From Salinibacter ruber DSM 13855 (GTDB taxonomy: Bacteria; Bacteroidota; Rhodothermia; Rhodothermales; Salinibacteraceae): a stretch of DNA of 64,000 nucleotides. The stretch covers positions 3,160,203-3,224,202 of the forward strand of contig NC_007677.1 in NCBI RefSeq assembly GCF_000013045.1, read 5' to 3'. The position numbers were made by a program, and so were the translations under genes. Below, one piece after another: positions 26,233-35,316 of the stretch (the first letter of the stretch is position 1; every line of letters begins with the position of its first letter). The notes below the pieces were generated by a model, which was not told the origin of the DNA, ran no database searches, and saw only the letters and a program-made list of their open reading frames with translations.

Positions 26233-27039
26233 CTAAAACGGGAGATCGGTGTCCGGCTCGAAGCTCTCGTTTTGACGAAGCGTCTCCTCGTCCTTGATCA
26301 TGGCGAGCACGTCCGGCACCTGCCCCACGGTCAACTCCCCGATCCCGGACACGCTCTTCACGTCGAGCACCCGATTCAGGTACCCCTCATCGCGCCCGCA
26401 GTACGTGGCAAACCCGAGGAGCTTCTCCCCGAGCGGCCCGTCCGGAATGGTGGTCTCGCCCACTCGCTGTTCGGACGGCTGTTGACGCACGCGGGTCAGA
26501 AGCACCTCCGCCGCCCGGTCAATCTCGGCCTGGGACGGCCCCTCGGACGACGCCGGCTCCGTAGATTGCGTGGAGGAGTCCGTGGATTGCGTGGAGGAGG
26601 AAGAGGGGCCCCGCGACGCGTCCGCCTCCCGGGCGGTCGGCTCCTCCCGGCGGTTTGCCTCGGACGTGTCCGCGTCCGGTTGGACCGGGTCTCCCTCCGG
26701 GGTGATCTGCCACGCCTCCCCAGCGTCCCGGTCGTACACCTCGATGTTCTGATCGTACCCGACGTAAATGCCAAGCGGATTGGTGTCCGTCACCCCGAGG
26801 TCGAGCGTGTAGTTGTGATCGTCGTCGTACGCGCGGAGCCGCATCTTGTCGAACGTGCCGCGCTCGCCCTCAAGGTCCTGATCGTAGATCACGACGACCT
26901 CCTCCGCCCCCGACGCCCGCCGAAGCCGATGCTCCGCGCGCTCAATTTCGCGGACAATCTCCTGGCAGTGCGCGAGCTCTTCGAGGGAGCCCTCGAACGA
27001 AAAGGAAAGATCCCCAATGGCAAAGTGGCCCGTCGGCAT
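26233..27039 (-). CDS. Hypothetical protein with a Ser/Thr linker and C-terminal helical domain
   Basis: No family recognised. The 268-residue protein has an N-terminal alpha/beta part (GHFAIGDLSFSFEGSLEEL, later DKMRLRAYDDDHNYTLDLG, LGIYVGYDQNIEVYDRDAG). A low-complexity linker (about 135-185, STQSTDSS repeats) leads to a C-terminal helical domain (GEKLLGFATYCGRDEGYL, then IGELTVGQVPDVLAMIKDE). The last resembles the small helical tail found after single-strand annealing proteins, but that is a weak impression. It is at the end of the Bat series, 127 bp after batE. A TTG at 27132 would extend it by 31 residues. Confidence 0.6.
   Translation of the reverse strand: MPTGHFAIGDLSFSFEGSLEELAHCQEIVREIERAEHRLRRASGAEEVVVIYDQDLEGERGTFDKMRLRAYDDDHNYTLDLGVTDTNPLGIYVGYDQNIEVYDRDAGEAWQITPEGDPVQPDADTSEANRREEPTAREADASRGPSSSSTQSTDSSTQSTEPASSEGPSQAEIDRAAEVLLTRVRQQPSEQRVGETTIPDGPLGEKLLGFATYCGRDEGYLNRVLDVKSVSGIGELTVGQVPDVLAMIKDEETLRQNESFEPDTDLPF
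26560..26601 (+). repeat. Two 21-bp tandem repeats in the linker of the 26233-27039 gene
   Basis: Two copies of a 21-bp unit (cgtagattgcgtggaggagt type) differ at three positions and encode the STQSTDSSTQSTE stretch of the linker. In-frame copy change would only lengthen the linker. Confidence 0.75.
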
Positions 27040-27165
27040 GGCGTGGAAACGCTGGTCAGGAACGTGCATGCCGGGCCCGGCACGCCCCTCAGTGTGGGCC
27101 CGGCACATGTGCGAGATATGTTCAACGATCAAACGGATCGGCCCGGCTTCGGATCCCGCCTTGTG

Positions 27166-27915
27166 TTATATTTCCGCCAGCGCGCCGGATGGAATCCAGC
27201 CCCCGGTTCGGCTCCGCATCTGTACGCGCGTCCACGCCTCCCGCTCGGCTCCGTGGGTTACGAGCACCCCCGAACGAAGGGTCGTATCGGCGGGGGCCGT
27301 GTCGGTGGGGGCGGACCGGAGCGTCGCCTCTTTGTCCACCACGACGGCCCGGCGCTCCTGGGCCTGCATGTACGAGGTGGCCAGCGCGACGGCAACGAGC
27401 AGCACTCCCGCCCCAATCAGCCCCCTCATCGCTGGCCCCTGCCACGCGCCTCCCCGACGCGGGCCGTCCCAGACTGCCGCCCCGAGCCCCCCAACACACA
27501 TGGCAAGCATCCCGATGCCGAACAGGAGCAGGGGCGACCATCCCACCACGAGGGCCACGAGGCCGCCGGCCGCCCCCCCGCGCCGCGGAAGCTCGGCACG
27601 CCGACGGACGTACTCCAGGTTGTGCTGCAGGCGCGGGTCTCCAGGCCGGAGGCGACGCCCTCGTTCGTAGGCCCAGACCGCCAGCCCCGTACGGTCGAGG
27701 CGCACGTAGGCATTGCCTAGATTGTGGTAGAGCGCTGCACTCTCGTGGCCGGCGTCGAGGACGGCCCGGTACGCTTCCACGGCGGTTCCGTACCGGCCCC
27801 GGTCGTAGGCCTCATTGGCCGCCTCAAATTGTTGGGCGACGGACGACGGCTGCCCGCAAGCCGGGGCGGCGACGATCAGTCCAAATCCACCGAGAACGGC
27901 CGCAAGAAGGCGCAT
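27166..27915 (-). CDS. batE: BatE-like TPR and SH3-domain membrane protein
   Basis: A signal-anchored protein of 249 residues. The N-terminal signal (MRLLAAVLGGFGLIVAAPACG) carries a Cys that could be a lipobox. It is followed by TPR repeats (QQFEAANEAYDRGRYGTAV; AALYHNLGNAYVRLDRTGLA), two membrane helices (about 125-180) and a bacterial SH3-like end (VVDKEATLRSAP, WTRVQMRSRTGGWI). This order matches BatE of the Bacteroides aerotolerance cluster. It follows batD by 34 bp. Confidence 0.8.
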   Translation of the reverse strand: MRLLAAVLGGFGLIVAAPACGQPSSVAQQFEAANEAYDRGRYGTAVEAYRAVLDAGHESAALYHNLGNAYVRLDRTGLAVWAYERGRRLRPGDPRLQHNLEYVRRRAELPRRGGAAGGLVALVVGWSPLLLFGIGMLAMCVGGLGAAVWDGPRRGGAWQGPAMRGLIGAGVLLVAVALATSYMQAQERRAVVVDKEATLRSAPTDTAPADTTLRSGVLVTHGAEREAWTRVQMRSRTGGWIPSGALAEI

Positions 27916-27949
27916 GAAAGGGGCGGAGCAACAGAAGGGGGCATCGGGA

Positions 27950-29803
27950 CTACGGGCGCGGTGGCGTGGTTGCCGACCGCGGAAGGGCCGTGTCGAGTCG
28001 CCGAAGCACGGCGTGGGCATTGGCCAGCACGTCTTCGGGCGCCGCAGAGCCGGCACGGGGCGCGTACTGGGCCTCGTCGCAGCGGTCGAGCACGTCGTAG
28101 AGGGCGTCCTGAAGATCCGGCGGAACGTCGTGGCGGGGCAGGTCGCGGTCGAGCACCGTCCGGGGCACGTCGTTGGGGCCGTCGCGCCCCAGCCGTTCCG
28201 CCAGGAAGGCGCGGAGCGCACGCGCCACCGCATCGTAGAAGGCCGCGTCGTCCCCCGCTTGCAGGTGGCGACGGGCCGCCTGAAGGCGGTTTGTTTCTTC
28301 ATTGGGGGCGGGCGTTTTCTCGACGGCGGCCGTTTCGTCCGGCGACGGCGCACCACCGGACCGCCAGCGCCGATAGGCGACGCCGGCCGCGACGACCAGG
28401 GCCGGCGCCAGGAGGGCGAGGTATGCCCAGGGATTTCGGTAGAGGGGACGCCGGTCCGCTCGTACCCACTGCGCCTCGCCCGCCGCCATCGGCGCCGCCA
28501 CGTCCCCCACTGGCAGGCCGTTTCCCGTTCGGCCCACCGCCCGCGGGGCCGCCTCCCCCGTGACCTGTAGCGTCGAGGGCTGGGCGCGGCGCGTCCTGTA
28601 CCGCCCCGCGTCCGGATCGAAGTAGGAGAACGTGACGGCCGGGAGGTCGTAGCGCCCGCCGGACTGGGGCACGAGCGTGTAGGTAAACGTTTTGGTGCCG
28701 TGGATGCGGGACGCGTTGCGCTCGATGTTCGTCTCGACGGTTGGCTCGTACACCTCCATGTCCCCAGGCGACCCTACGGAGGGCGGGGCGAGCGTCGCCA
28801 AATTGCCCGTGCCGTCCACCTCTACCGTCAGGGTCACCGGCGCCCCCACCGACGTGCTGTCCGTATCGGTCCCGGCCGTCATCGAAAACTGCCCCACAGC
28901 CCCGTTGAAGGCGGGCGGCGCCCCCGACGGCAGGGCCCGTGCCTCCAGCGAGAGGCCCTCGGAGGCGAGCTGCACGGGCTCGAAGCGCCCCCGGAGGGAC
29001 GGCCCGCGGTCGCGCAAGCGCATCGTCCCCTGGGCCTCCGTCTCGATGCGCAGGGGATCGACCTGCAGGGTGCCCGGCCGCGTGGGAAACAGGGCCACCC
29101 GCTTTAGGACCACGGTCTCGTACGCCCGTCCGCGGGCCCGCCGCCGCTGGGGGGTGGGGCGGGCGGCCACGTTGAGCTCCTCGCGCCAGAAGCCCGGCGC
29201 GTCCCACGATCCGGCCAGACGGCTGTGGCGGAGCCGGATGCCGGGACGATAGAATAAACTGTACTCGACGATCACCTGCTCATTCTGGTACACCTGACCG
29301 TCGGTTGCCCGCGCACGGATGAAGAGGTCCCGAGCGTTCAGGGACTTGTCCCCGGACGCGCCGTCGGGGCGCGTTAGCGTCGGGGCGTCGGGCTTGCCCG
29401 TCCGCGGGGACACCCGAACGCGGATGGGATCGGTGCTGTACGTCTCCCCCTGCACCACCACGGTGAGGGGCCGGATGAGTGCGGCCCCCTGCTGCCGTGG
29501 GCGAAGCCGCCACGAAAAGACGACGCTTTGACGAAGCCGCCCGCCCCTCGACGCCCGAATCTGTCTCGTTCGGGGCGTGCGCTGCTGAGGCTCCAGGTTG
29601 GTCGTCGAGGGCGGATCCGGCGTCTGCACGACAGTGGCGGGGGCCCCGTCGACCCGCACTGTCAACTGGACCGGTTCGCCCACCCTCACGTCCGTAGGGT
29701 CGGCCTCGGCCGTGACCCGTACCGGTCCGCTGGACTGGGCACGACTCATCCCGACACACACTCCCCCCAACACAACCACAAAAACCGCGAGTCGGACAAG
29801 CAT
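27950..29803 (-). CDS. batD: BatD-like surface/periplasmic protein
   Basis: A 617-residue BatD (oxygen tolerance family) protein. A signal peptide (MLVRLAVFVVVLGGVCVG) is followed by repeated immunoglobulin-like beta domains: VRVTAEADPTDVRVGEPVQL, then the typical YQNEQVIVEYSLFYRPGI and VTLTVEVDGTGNLATLAPP. A single C-terminal membrane helix (PWAYLALLAPALVVAAGVAY) leads to a cytoplasmic helical tail. It probably presents the BatA/BatB VWA complex at the membrane. The start could be 66 bases further upstream. Confidence 0.85.
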   Translation of the reverse strand: MLVRLAVFVVVLGGVCVGMSRAQSSGPVRVTAEADPTDVRVGEPVQLTVRVDGAPATVVQTPDPPSTTNLEPQQRTPRTRQIRASRGGRLRQSVVFSWRLRPRQQGAALIRPLTVVVQGETYSTDPIRVRVSPRTGKPDAPTLTRPDGASGDKSLNARDLFIRARATDGQVYQNEQVIVEYSLFYRPGIRLRHSRLAGSWDAPGFWREELNVAARPTPQRRRARGRAYETVVLKRVALFPTRPGTLQVDPLRIETEAQGTMRLRDRGPSLRGRFEPVQLASEGLSLEARALPSGAPPAFNGAVGQFSMTAGTDTDSTSVGAPVTLTVEVDGTGNLATLAPPSVGSPGDMEVYEPTVETNIERNASRIHGTKTFTYTLVPQSGGRYDLPAVTFSYFDPDAGRYRTRRAQPSTLQVTGEAAPRAVGRTGNGLPVGDVAAPMAAGEAQWVRADRRPLYRNPWAYLALLAPALVVAAGVAYRRWRSGGAPSPDETAAVEKTPAPNEETNRLQAARRHLQAGDDAAFYDAVARALRAFLAERLGRDGPNDVPRTVLDRDLPRHDVPPDLQDALYDVLDRCDEAQYAPRAGSAAPEDVLANAHAVLRRLDTALPRSATTPPRP

Positions 29804-29904
29804 GGACTGTGCGGGCCACATGGGCGGTGTGCCGCTGATGAAGAAAATCGTTCCGGCCCGGGGCGCCACCTTTCCTCCGGCAATGGGCCGTGCCGTCTGC
29901 GCCG

Positions 29905-30504
29905 TTACCAGTCTTTCTCGACCCGGCTGGGCGCCTCCGATTCGCCCTGCACCTCACGCAGCAGCCTCTGCTCCTGATTTTCGAGGGCCTGGAGGAGCCG
30001 GGCCGCCTGCGCCTGACTCAGGCGGCGGGCCGACCGGCGGGCGCCGGGTCGATCGCCCCCCTGCTGCCCCTGTGCCTTCGCGCCGGACGATCCCGTCGAG
30101 GATGGGTCCGGCGTCCCGGATGGGGACGACTCCGAGCGGGACGGGTCGTCGGATTGAGACTGGGATTCCTCCCCCGAGGCGCCGGACTGCTCCTGCGATC
30201 CTTCGCTTCCCCTTGAGGGGTCGCGCCGGTTCTGCGACTGCTGGCCCTGCTGGGACGGTCGCCCTCCCCCCCGCTGCTTCTCTCGCTGCTCCAGTTTTTT
30301 CCGAAGGGCCTGCAGCCGGGGGTCCGACGGGGCGATTTCCAACCCCCGCTCCACCGCCCGCCGGGCCGCCTCCGTATCGCTGGCCACGTACCGCTGCGCC
30401 GCGTCGTGGAACAGGGCGTTGGCGGAGGGTTGGCCCAGGGCCGGCGCGCCTCCGCCCCCGACCAGCAGGCCCACAACGACTCCAATCCAGTACAGGCGCA
30501 TCAC
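29905..30504 (-). CDS. batC: BatC-like single-TPR protein with Ser/Gln/Asp linker
   Basis: A 199-residue secreted or anchored protein. The N-terminal signal (MMRLYWIGVVVGLLVGGGG) is followed by one TPR-like pair (ANALFHDAAQRYVASDTEAA) and a long Gln/Ser/Arg/Asp-rich spacer (about 75-150). A conserved C-terminal helix (LSQAQAARLLQALENQEQRL) resembles the end of many BatC proteins. Its start overlaps the previous gene's stop by four bases, indicating translational coupling. It is separated from batD by about 100 bp. Confidence 0.7.
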   Translation of the reverse strand: MMRLYWIGVVVGLLVGGGGAPALGQPSANALFHDAAQRYVASDTEAARRAVERGLEIAPSDPRLQALRKKLEQREKQRGGGRPSQQGQQSQNRRDPSRGSEGSQEQSGASGEESQSQSDDPSRSESSPSGTPDPSSTGSSGAKAQGQQGGDRPGARRSARRLSQAQAARLLQALENQEQRLLREVQGESEAPSRVEKDW

Positions 30505-31142
30505 GGGTCCGAGCGGGCAATCTGAGCAATTTCTTCGATGCGGGTGACGAAGTCGCGGTACGCGCGAACCGTCGAGTCCTTCTGCATCCCGTCCCGCAGC
30601 AGGGCCGCGGCGGTGGTGTACTGGGTCCGTGCCACCAGGGCGTCCGCTCGTTCCTTCAGCTTTTGGGCGAAGGGCGAGGGCTCGAGGGTCGGCGGATCGC
30701 TTCCGGCGCCCCCTCCCGCCTGCCGCTTCAGATACTCGTAGTTGAACCGGGCGGCCTCATGCGTGGGGTCGAGGAGGAGCACCGTCCGGTAGCGGTCGAG
30801 GGCCTTGGTTCGGTCATTCATCTCGGCCGCAACGGTGGCGGCGTTGAAAAGCACCCGGACGCGCTCCGCCTCCGTCGTGGCGGCCCGACGGGCCTTCCGG
30901 AGCGCGGCCCGAGCGGCCCCGAGGCGCTCCTGGCGATGAAGGGCCAGTCCCAGGTTGTTCTGGAGGCCCGTGTACACGGAGCCGGTCGTGTCGTCGAGGG
31001 CATCCAGGCCCGCCCGGTAGGTCTCCGCCGCGGCGACGTACCGTCCCCGGTCGAAGAGGGCGTTGCCGTCCCGGCCCTGCCCCGCTCCGCTGTCGCCGAG
31101 GAGGCCGAAGAAGAGCAAAATGAGTGCCGCTCGGGCGAGCAT
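30501..31142 (-). CDS. TPR-repeat protein of the Bat cluster
   Basis: A 213-residue protein with a short signal peptide (MLARAALILLFFGLLGDSG) and at least three TPR units: DGNALFDRGRYVAAAETYRA, TGLQNNLGLALHRQERLGAA and VRVLFNAATVAAEMNDRTKA. It is most like BatC, which normally is one gene; here two TPR genes stand side by side. It begins 77 bp after batB and couples to the next gene by a 4-bp overlap. Confidence 0.75.
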   Translation of the reverse strand: MLARAALILLFFGLLGDSGAGQGRDGNALFDRGRYVAAAETYRAGLDALDDTTGSVYTGLQNNLGLALHRQERLGAARAALRKARRAATTEAERVRVLFNAATVAAEMNDRTKALDRYRTVLLLDPTHEAARFNYEYLKRQAGGGAGSDPPTLEPSPFAQKLKERADALVARTQYTTAAALLRDGMQKDSTVRAYRDFVTRIEEIAQIARSDP

Positions 31143-31219
31143 GCGCTCGGGGTTCGATTACGAATGGGATGACAGGACGGCAATTGTACGTGCGGTCTCG
31201 TCCGTCGATTCCGACGCGA

Positions 31220-32296
31220 CTACTCCCTCTTCCAGACCCCGCTGAGCCACTCCTCGAACTGTACGCCGGAGGCGTCACGGCGCCCCGTCGGGAGGACGCT
31301 TGCGGCGAGCAGTAGCAGCAGGGCCGCCGCCAGGGGCCACTGGTACATCTCCTCGTATTCGGCAAACCGCTCGGCGTCGTACGTCGTGGCCCCGATCTGC
31401 CGGAGCGCCGCCGGCACGTCCGAGAGGGCACTGGCGGCCGCCCTGACGCGGAAGTACGCCCCCGACCGGGCCAGGCGCGTTAGGGGGGCCTCGCGCAGAC
31501 GGCTCCGCACGACCTCGCCCTGGCGGTTCCGCTTGTAGTCGACACGCCGCCCGTTTTCGTAGACCGGAATCCGGGCGCCGTCCTCGGTGCCCACGCCGGC
31601 GGTCAGGAGCGTCACCCCGGCCTCCTCCGCGCGCTGCCGGGCGGCGTCGAGGTCGCCGGCGTGGTTCTCTCCGTCCGAGACGATCAGCAGTGCGCGGGGG
31701 CGCGGCTCCTCGGGGGCCGCCGTCGTGTCGTCCGTCGGACGGGGCGCGCCGAAGGCCTGCAGGCCCGCGTCGACGGCCGCGCTCACGTCGGTGCCCGGCG
31801 TCGAGATCTGGTCGGGCGCCGCCGCGTCGAGGAAGAGGCGGAAGGCGCCGTAGTCGGTCGTAAGGGGCGACTGCACGAACCCGCTTCCGGCAAAGAGGAC
31901 GAGCCCCACCCGGTCGCCCGACAGATCATCCACCAACGTGCGGATTTCGTTCTTCGCCCGCCGGAGGCGGCTTGGGGGCACGTCCTGGGCCCGCATCGAC
32001 GCCGAAACGTCCAGCGCCACGACGAGGTCGAGCCCCCGGCGCTCCACCGTGCGCACCTCCGTGCCCCACCGCGGCCCCATCAGGGCCACGGCCCCGAGAA
32101 GAAGCGCCCCCACCACGAGGCCCGCCTCCCACATTCGACGGCGCGGGCGACGGGTCGTCGCGAGCCGCCGCACGGCCCCTGGGTGCCCAAACTGCTCCCG
32201 GGCCGCCCGGCGCCGACGCACCGCCCACCCGTAGATCCCCAGGGCCACCGGGCCAAGGAGAAGCGTCCACACGTATGTGGGGTGAAGCCAGTCCAT
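31220..32296 (-). CDS. batB: BatB, VWA-domain membrane protein
   Basis: A 358-residue protein with two N-terminal membrane helices, a von Willebrand factor A domain and a C-terminal helix. The metal-ion site is DVSASM (VVALDVSASMRAQDVPPSR), followed by DRVGLVLFAGSGFVQSPLT and ALLIVSDGENHAGDLD. The arrangement equals BatB of Bacteroidota. The ATG at 32296 (MDWLHPTYVWTLLL) is the natural start, 65 bp after batA. Confidence 0.88.
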   Translation of the reverse strand: MDWLHPTYVWTLLLGPVALGIYGWAVRRRRAAREQFGHPGAVRRLATTRRPRRRMWEAGLVVGALLLGAVALMGPRWGTEVRTVERRGLDLVVALDVSASMRAQDVPPSRLRRAKNEIRTLVDDLSGDRVGLVLFAGSGFVQSPLTTDYGAFRLFLDAAAPDQISTPGTDVSAAVDAGLQAFGAPRPTDDTTAAPEEPRPRALLIVSDGENHAGDLDAARQRAEEAGVTLLTAGVGTEDGARIPVYENGRRVDYKRNRQGEVVRSRLREAPLTRLARSGAYFRVRAAASALSDVPAALRQIGATTYDAERFAEYEEMYQWPLAAALLLLLAASVLPTGRRDASGVQFEEWLSGVWKRE

Positions 32297-32361
32297 GTCT
32301 GGGCTGTGATTGCAGGGGTGAGCACGGGCTTTCGGGGGTCCCGCGGATCCCTCGCTGCGTG

Positions 32362-33339
32362 CTACGGGAAGCGCCGGAACAGGGTGGCGGAGAGGCCGAC
32401 CTCCAGGAGCGCGAGCCCCAGGGCCGGCAGCAAGAACCACGAATACCGCTCCGTCCGGTCCGTGTAGACGCGCTTGTCGACCGGGGTGGCCTCCATGGTG
32501 TCGATCTCGGCGTAGATGCGCTCCAGTGCGTCCCGGTTCGTCGCGGAAAAGTACTGCCCCCCGGTGGACACGGAGACGGACCGGAGCATCTCCGCGTCCA
32601 CGCCGGCCGACTCGTCCCGCTGGCCCTGCGGCAGGGGCTCCTCCCAGGTGTCCCTGTCCTCCGACGACCCGACCCCGATCGCGTAGACCCGCACGCCCAT
32701 CGTCCGGGCCACCTCGGCCGCCGTGCGGGGATCAATTTGGCCCCGGTTGTTGCGGCCGTCGGTAAGCAGAATGGCCACCTTGCTCTCCGCCTCGCTGTCC
32801 TTCAGCCGGTTGACGGCCGTCGCCAGGGCCGTCCCCACGGCGGTGCCGTCCTCCACCGCCCCAACCTCCACGTCCTCGAGCATGCGCTGAAGGAACGAAT
32901 AGTCGAGCGTGAGGGGGGCCTGCGTGTACGCCTCGGCGGCAAAAACGATGAGGCCCACCCGGTCGGACACGCGCCCCTCCACGAACGCCCCCGCCGCCTC
33001 GCGCGCAGCCTCGAAGCGGGTCGGCTGAAAGTCCTCCGCCTGCATCGACGTGGAGGCGTCGAGGACCATCATGATGTCGATGCCCTCGGCCGTCCGGGTC
33101 CGCGTGGTCTCTTCGGTCTGGGGGCGGGCCAGGGCCAGGATGCCGAGCGCGAGCGCCCCCATGCGGAGGGCGGCGGGCAGCCATCGCAGGCGCACAGTCC
33201 ACGCGATCGGTGCCTCCCGCACCGGCCACACGTCACTGTACCGGAGGCCCGTCGTCCGCCGTCGGCGCCACCACGTCCAGGCCCCCACCGCCGGCACGGC
33301 GAGGAGCAGCCACAACAGTTGGGGATTGACGAAACTCAC
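32362..33339 (-). CDS. batA: BatA, VWA-domain membrane protein
   Basis: A 325-residue VWA protein: N-terminal helix, second helix (about 58-73), VWA domain with MIDAS residues DASTS (94-98) in MMVLDASTSMQAEDFQPTR, VEDGTAVGTAL with the MIDAS Thr, ILLTDGRNNRGQ and a C-terminal helix. Paralogue of the adjacent BatB. BatA/BatB form a membrane complex proposed to act in envelope or stress functions; the exact role is unsettled. Confidence 0.9.
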   Translation of the reverse strand: MSFVNPQLLWLLLAVPAVGAWTWWRRRRTTGLRYSDVWPVREAPIAWTVRLRWLPAALRMGALALGILALARPQTEETTRTRTAEGIDIMMVLDASTSMQAEDFQPTRFEAAREAAGAFVEGRVSDRVGLIVFAAEAYTQAPLTLDYSFLQRMLEDVEVGAVEDGTAVGTALATAVNRLKDSEAESKVAILLTDGRNNRGQIDPRTAAEVARTMGVRVYAIGVGSSEDRDTWEEPLPQGQRDESAGVDAEMLRSVSVSTGGQYFSATNRDALERIYAEIDTMEATPVDKRVYTDRTERYSWFLLPALGLALLEVGLSATLFRRFP

Positions 33340-33411
33340 GGTGGAGTGGATCGCGCAGACCCAGCGGATTCAGCACAAAGGGAAGAGCAAAGGGCACGCC
33401 ACGAGCAGGTA

Positions 33412-34170
33412 TTACGGCCTCTGGCGAGCGGCCACGGCGTCGACGAGGGCGGGCAGCACGTCCCCGGCGGGCCCCCGGATCGTCTCGTGGACGTCGTCGG
33501 TGACGCCGGTCGTGTCCGGGTTGACCTCGGCCACGTAGGCGCCCTGTTCCCGTGCCGCGACGGGCAGGCGCGCCGCCGGGTACACGACGGCGCTCGTCCC
33601 CACGCTCAAGAACACGTCGGCCTGCTCGGTGGTCGCGTCCGCCTGCTCCATCGCGTCGGGCGGCAGCATCTCCCCGAACCAGACCACGTCGGGGCGTACG
33701 AGCCCCCCGCAGTCCGGACAGCGGGCTGGCTCGCCGTCCTGGATGGCAGCGTCGACGGCCGCCGCCCCAACCGCCTGCTCACAGTCCATGCAGTAGTTGT
33801 CCGTAATGTTGCCGTGCAGCTCGATGACGGTGCTGGTCTCGGCGCGGTTGTGCAGGTCGTCGACATTTTGGGTCACGACGGCCATCGACGGCACGTGTGC
33901 CTCCAGGTCCGCCAGGGCGTGGTGGCCCGCGTTGGGCGCGGCGTCCTCCACCACCTCGCGCCGGTGCCGGTACCAGCCCTGCACCAACTCGGGGTTGTCG
34001 AGAAACGCCTCCACGTTCGCGAGCTCCTGCGGGTCGAACTCCTCCCAGAGCCCACCGGGGTCGCGGAAGGTTGGAATGCCGCTCTCGGCACTGATGCCCG
34101 CCCCCGTCAGCACGGCCACATGGCCGGCCTCGACGAGTCGGTCGACGAGCGTATCACTGAAGTCGGGCAT
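33412..34170 (-). CDS. Sir2 family NAD-dependent protein deacylase (CobB-like)
   Basis: A 252-residue sirtuin that removes acyl groups from lysines using NAD+. All core motifs are present: AVLTGAGISAESGIPTFRD, TQNVDDLH, catalytic His119 in ELHGN, zinc cysteines C127/C130 and C151/C154, GLVRPDVVWFGEMLP and the NAD-binding SVGTSAVVYPA. It resembles CobB-type bacterial members. It stands between BatA and the BatD-like gene on the same strand with short gaps (72 and 91 bp), so it may be transcribed with the Bat genes. Confidence 0.93.
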   Translation of the reverse strand: MPDFSDTLVDRLVEAGHVAVLTGAGISAESGIPTFRDPGGLWEEFDPQELANVEAFLDNPELVQGWYRHRREVVEDAAPNAGHHALADLEAHVPSMAVVTQNVDDLHNRAETSTVIELHGNITDNYCMDCEQAVGAAAVDAAIQDGEPARCPDCGGLVRPDVVWFGEMLPPDAMEQADATTEQADVFLSVGTSAVVYPAARLPVAAREQGAYVAEVNPDTTGVTDDVHETIRGPAGDVLPALVDAVAARQRP

Positions 34171-34261
34171 GGGCGACGAAAGGGAGGGATGCGGAGAAGA
34201 AGCTTGCGGGGCCCTACACGAACGAAGCGTGGGGACCAGACAGAAACACCGGACCGGGCTT

Positions 34262-35278
34262 TCACGCAGAAGGGGGCGTGTCGTCCGTTGCCTGCGCGTC
34301 GTCCCGTGTCTGCGCGTCGTCCCGGCGCCGGGTGGCTTCGAGGGCGTCGAGCACGGCCTGCGCCTCGTCCAGCACGGACCGGCTCTCCGCCGGGGAGGGC
34401 TGGGCGTCGGCGAACTTGACGAGGTCGGCCTGTTCCAGCACGGCCTGGAGGCGCCGGATGGTTTCCTCGTGCACCTCGGGGCGGCGGCGGAGCGCCGCCA
34501 CCACCTCGGCGGTCGTTTGCTCCAGGGCCCGGACGCCGACGCGTCGCACCAAGTAGACGCGCAGGGCCTCGGTGAGGTCCACGTAGAAGGCCTTGGCGGC
34601 CTCGTCTCCGGACGGATGGCGCCGTTCCAGGCGCCGGAGCCGCGCCGACGCCGCCTCGTAGGGATGTTTGGATTCGGTCTCGTCGGGGGCCTCCTCGTCC
34701 CGGGTGCGCCAGCGCCACCATCCGTAGGCGCCCCCGCCGAGCGCGGCCGCGGTGAGGAGGGCGAGCAGCCCCCATGCCCAGGCCGGACGCGGAAAGGGAA
34801 TAAGCGCGGCCGGGGTGCGCAGCGCCTCCGCATCGGGCCCCACGACCGACACGACCGGCACTGTCCGGGGCGGGGTCCCCACAACCGTCGTGTCGCCCCC
34901 CGACGCGAGGCGAACAGGCAGGACGGGCACGCGGGCCGAGTCGAGGGCGAAGGTGGTCACCTCGTAGGCCACGCTGTCGACCCGACGGGCGGTCGACGGG
35001 CGGCGCGTCCGGACTGCCCCCCGCCGGACCGCGTGCAGATCCCCGAACACAGCCGACCCGGCGTCCACGCCCGGAAACATCGCGTCGCGATTCGCGGCGC
35101 GCGCAGCCACCAGGATGAGCGTGAATCGCTCGCCGATCTTTACACTGTCGGCCGACACGCGGGCCTCGATGCGGGGCTCCGACTGGGCCCTTGCAGGGTG
35201 CCCGCCCGCGTGCAGCAGGCCCAGGACCACGAGAAGAGGGCCACCGATCCACGTCCACCCTCGCATCCGTCGCTGCAT
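34262..35278 (-). CDS. BatD/DUF4381-like membrane protein
   Basis: A 338-residue protein with a signal peptide ending near ARAQ, an Ig-like periplasmic domain (EARVSADSVKIGERFTLIL), one membrane helix (about 165-185, WAWGLLALLTAAALGGGAYG) and a cytoplasmic helical region with DLTEALRVYLVRRVGVRAL. The latter is typical of DUF4381-type partners of MoxR/VWA systems. It follows DUF58 by 38 bp and precedes the sirtuin gene. Start at 35278 is one of two close Met codons. Confidence 0.7.
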   Translation of the reverse strand: MQRRMRGWTWIGGPLLVVLGLLHAGGHPARAQSEPRIEARVSADSVKIGERFTLILVAARAANRDAMFPGVDAGSAVFGDLHAVRRGAVRTRRPSTARRVDSVAYEVTTFALDSARVPVLPVRLASGGDTTVVGTPPRTVPVVSVVGPDAEALRTPAALIPFPRPAWAWGLLALLTAAALGGGAYGWWRWRTRDEEAPDETESKHPYEAASARLRRLERRHPSGDEAAKAFYVDLTEALRVYLVRRVGVRALEQTTAEVVAALRRRPEVHEETIRRLQAVLEQADLVKFADAQPSPAESRSVLDEAQAVLDALEATRRRDDAQTRDDAQATDDTPPSA

Positions 35279-35316
35279 ACGTCCCGAGTCGATCAACGGA
35301 CGGGCGCGCCTCGTCG

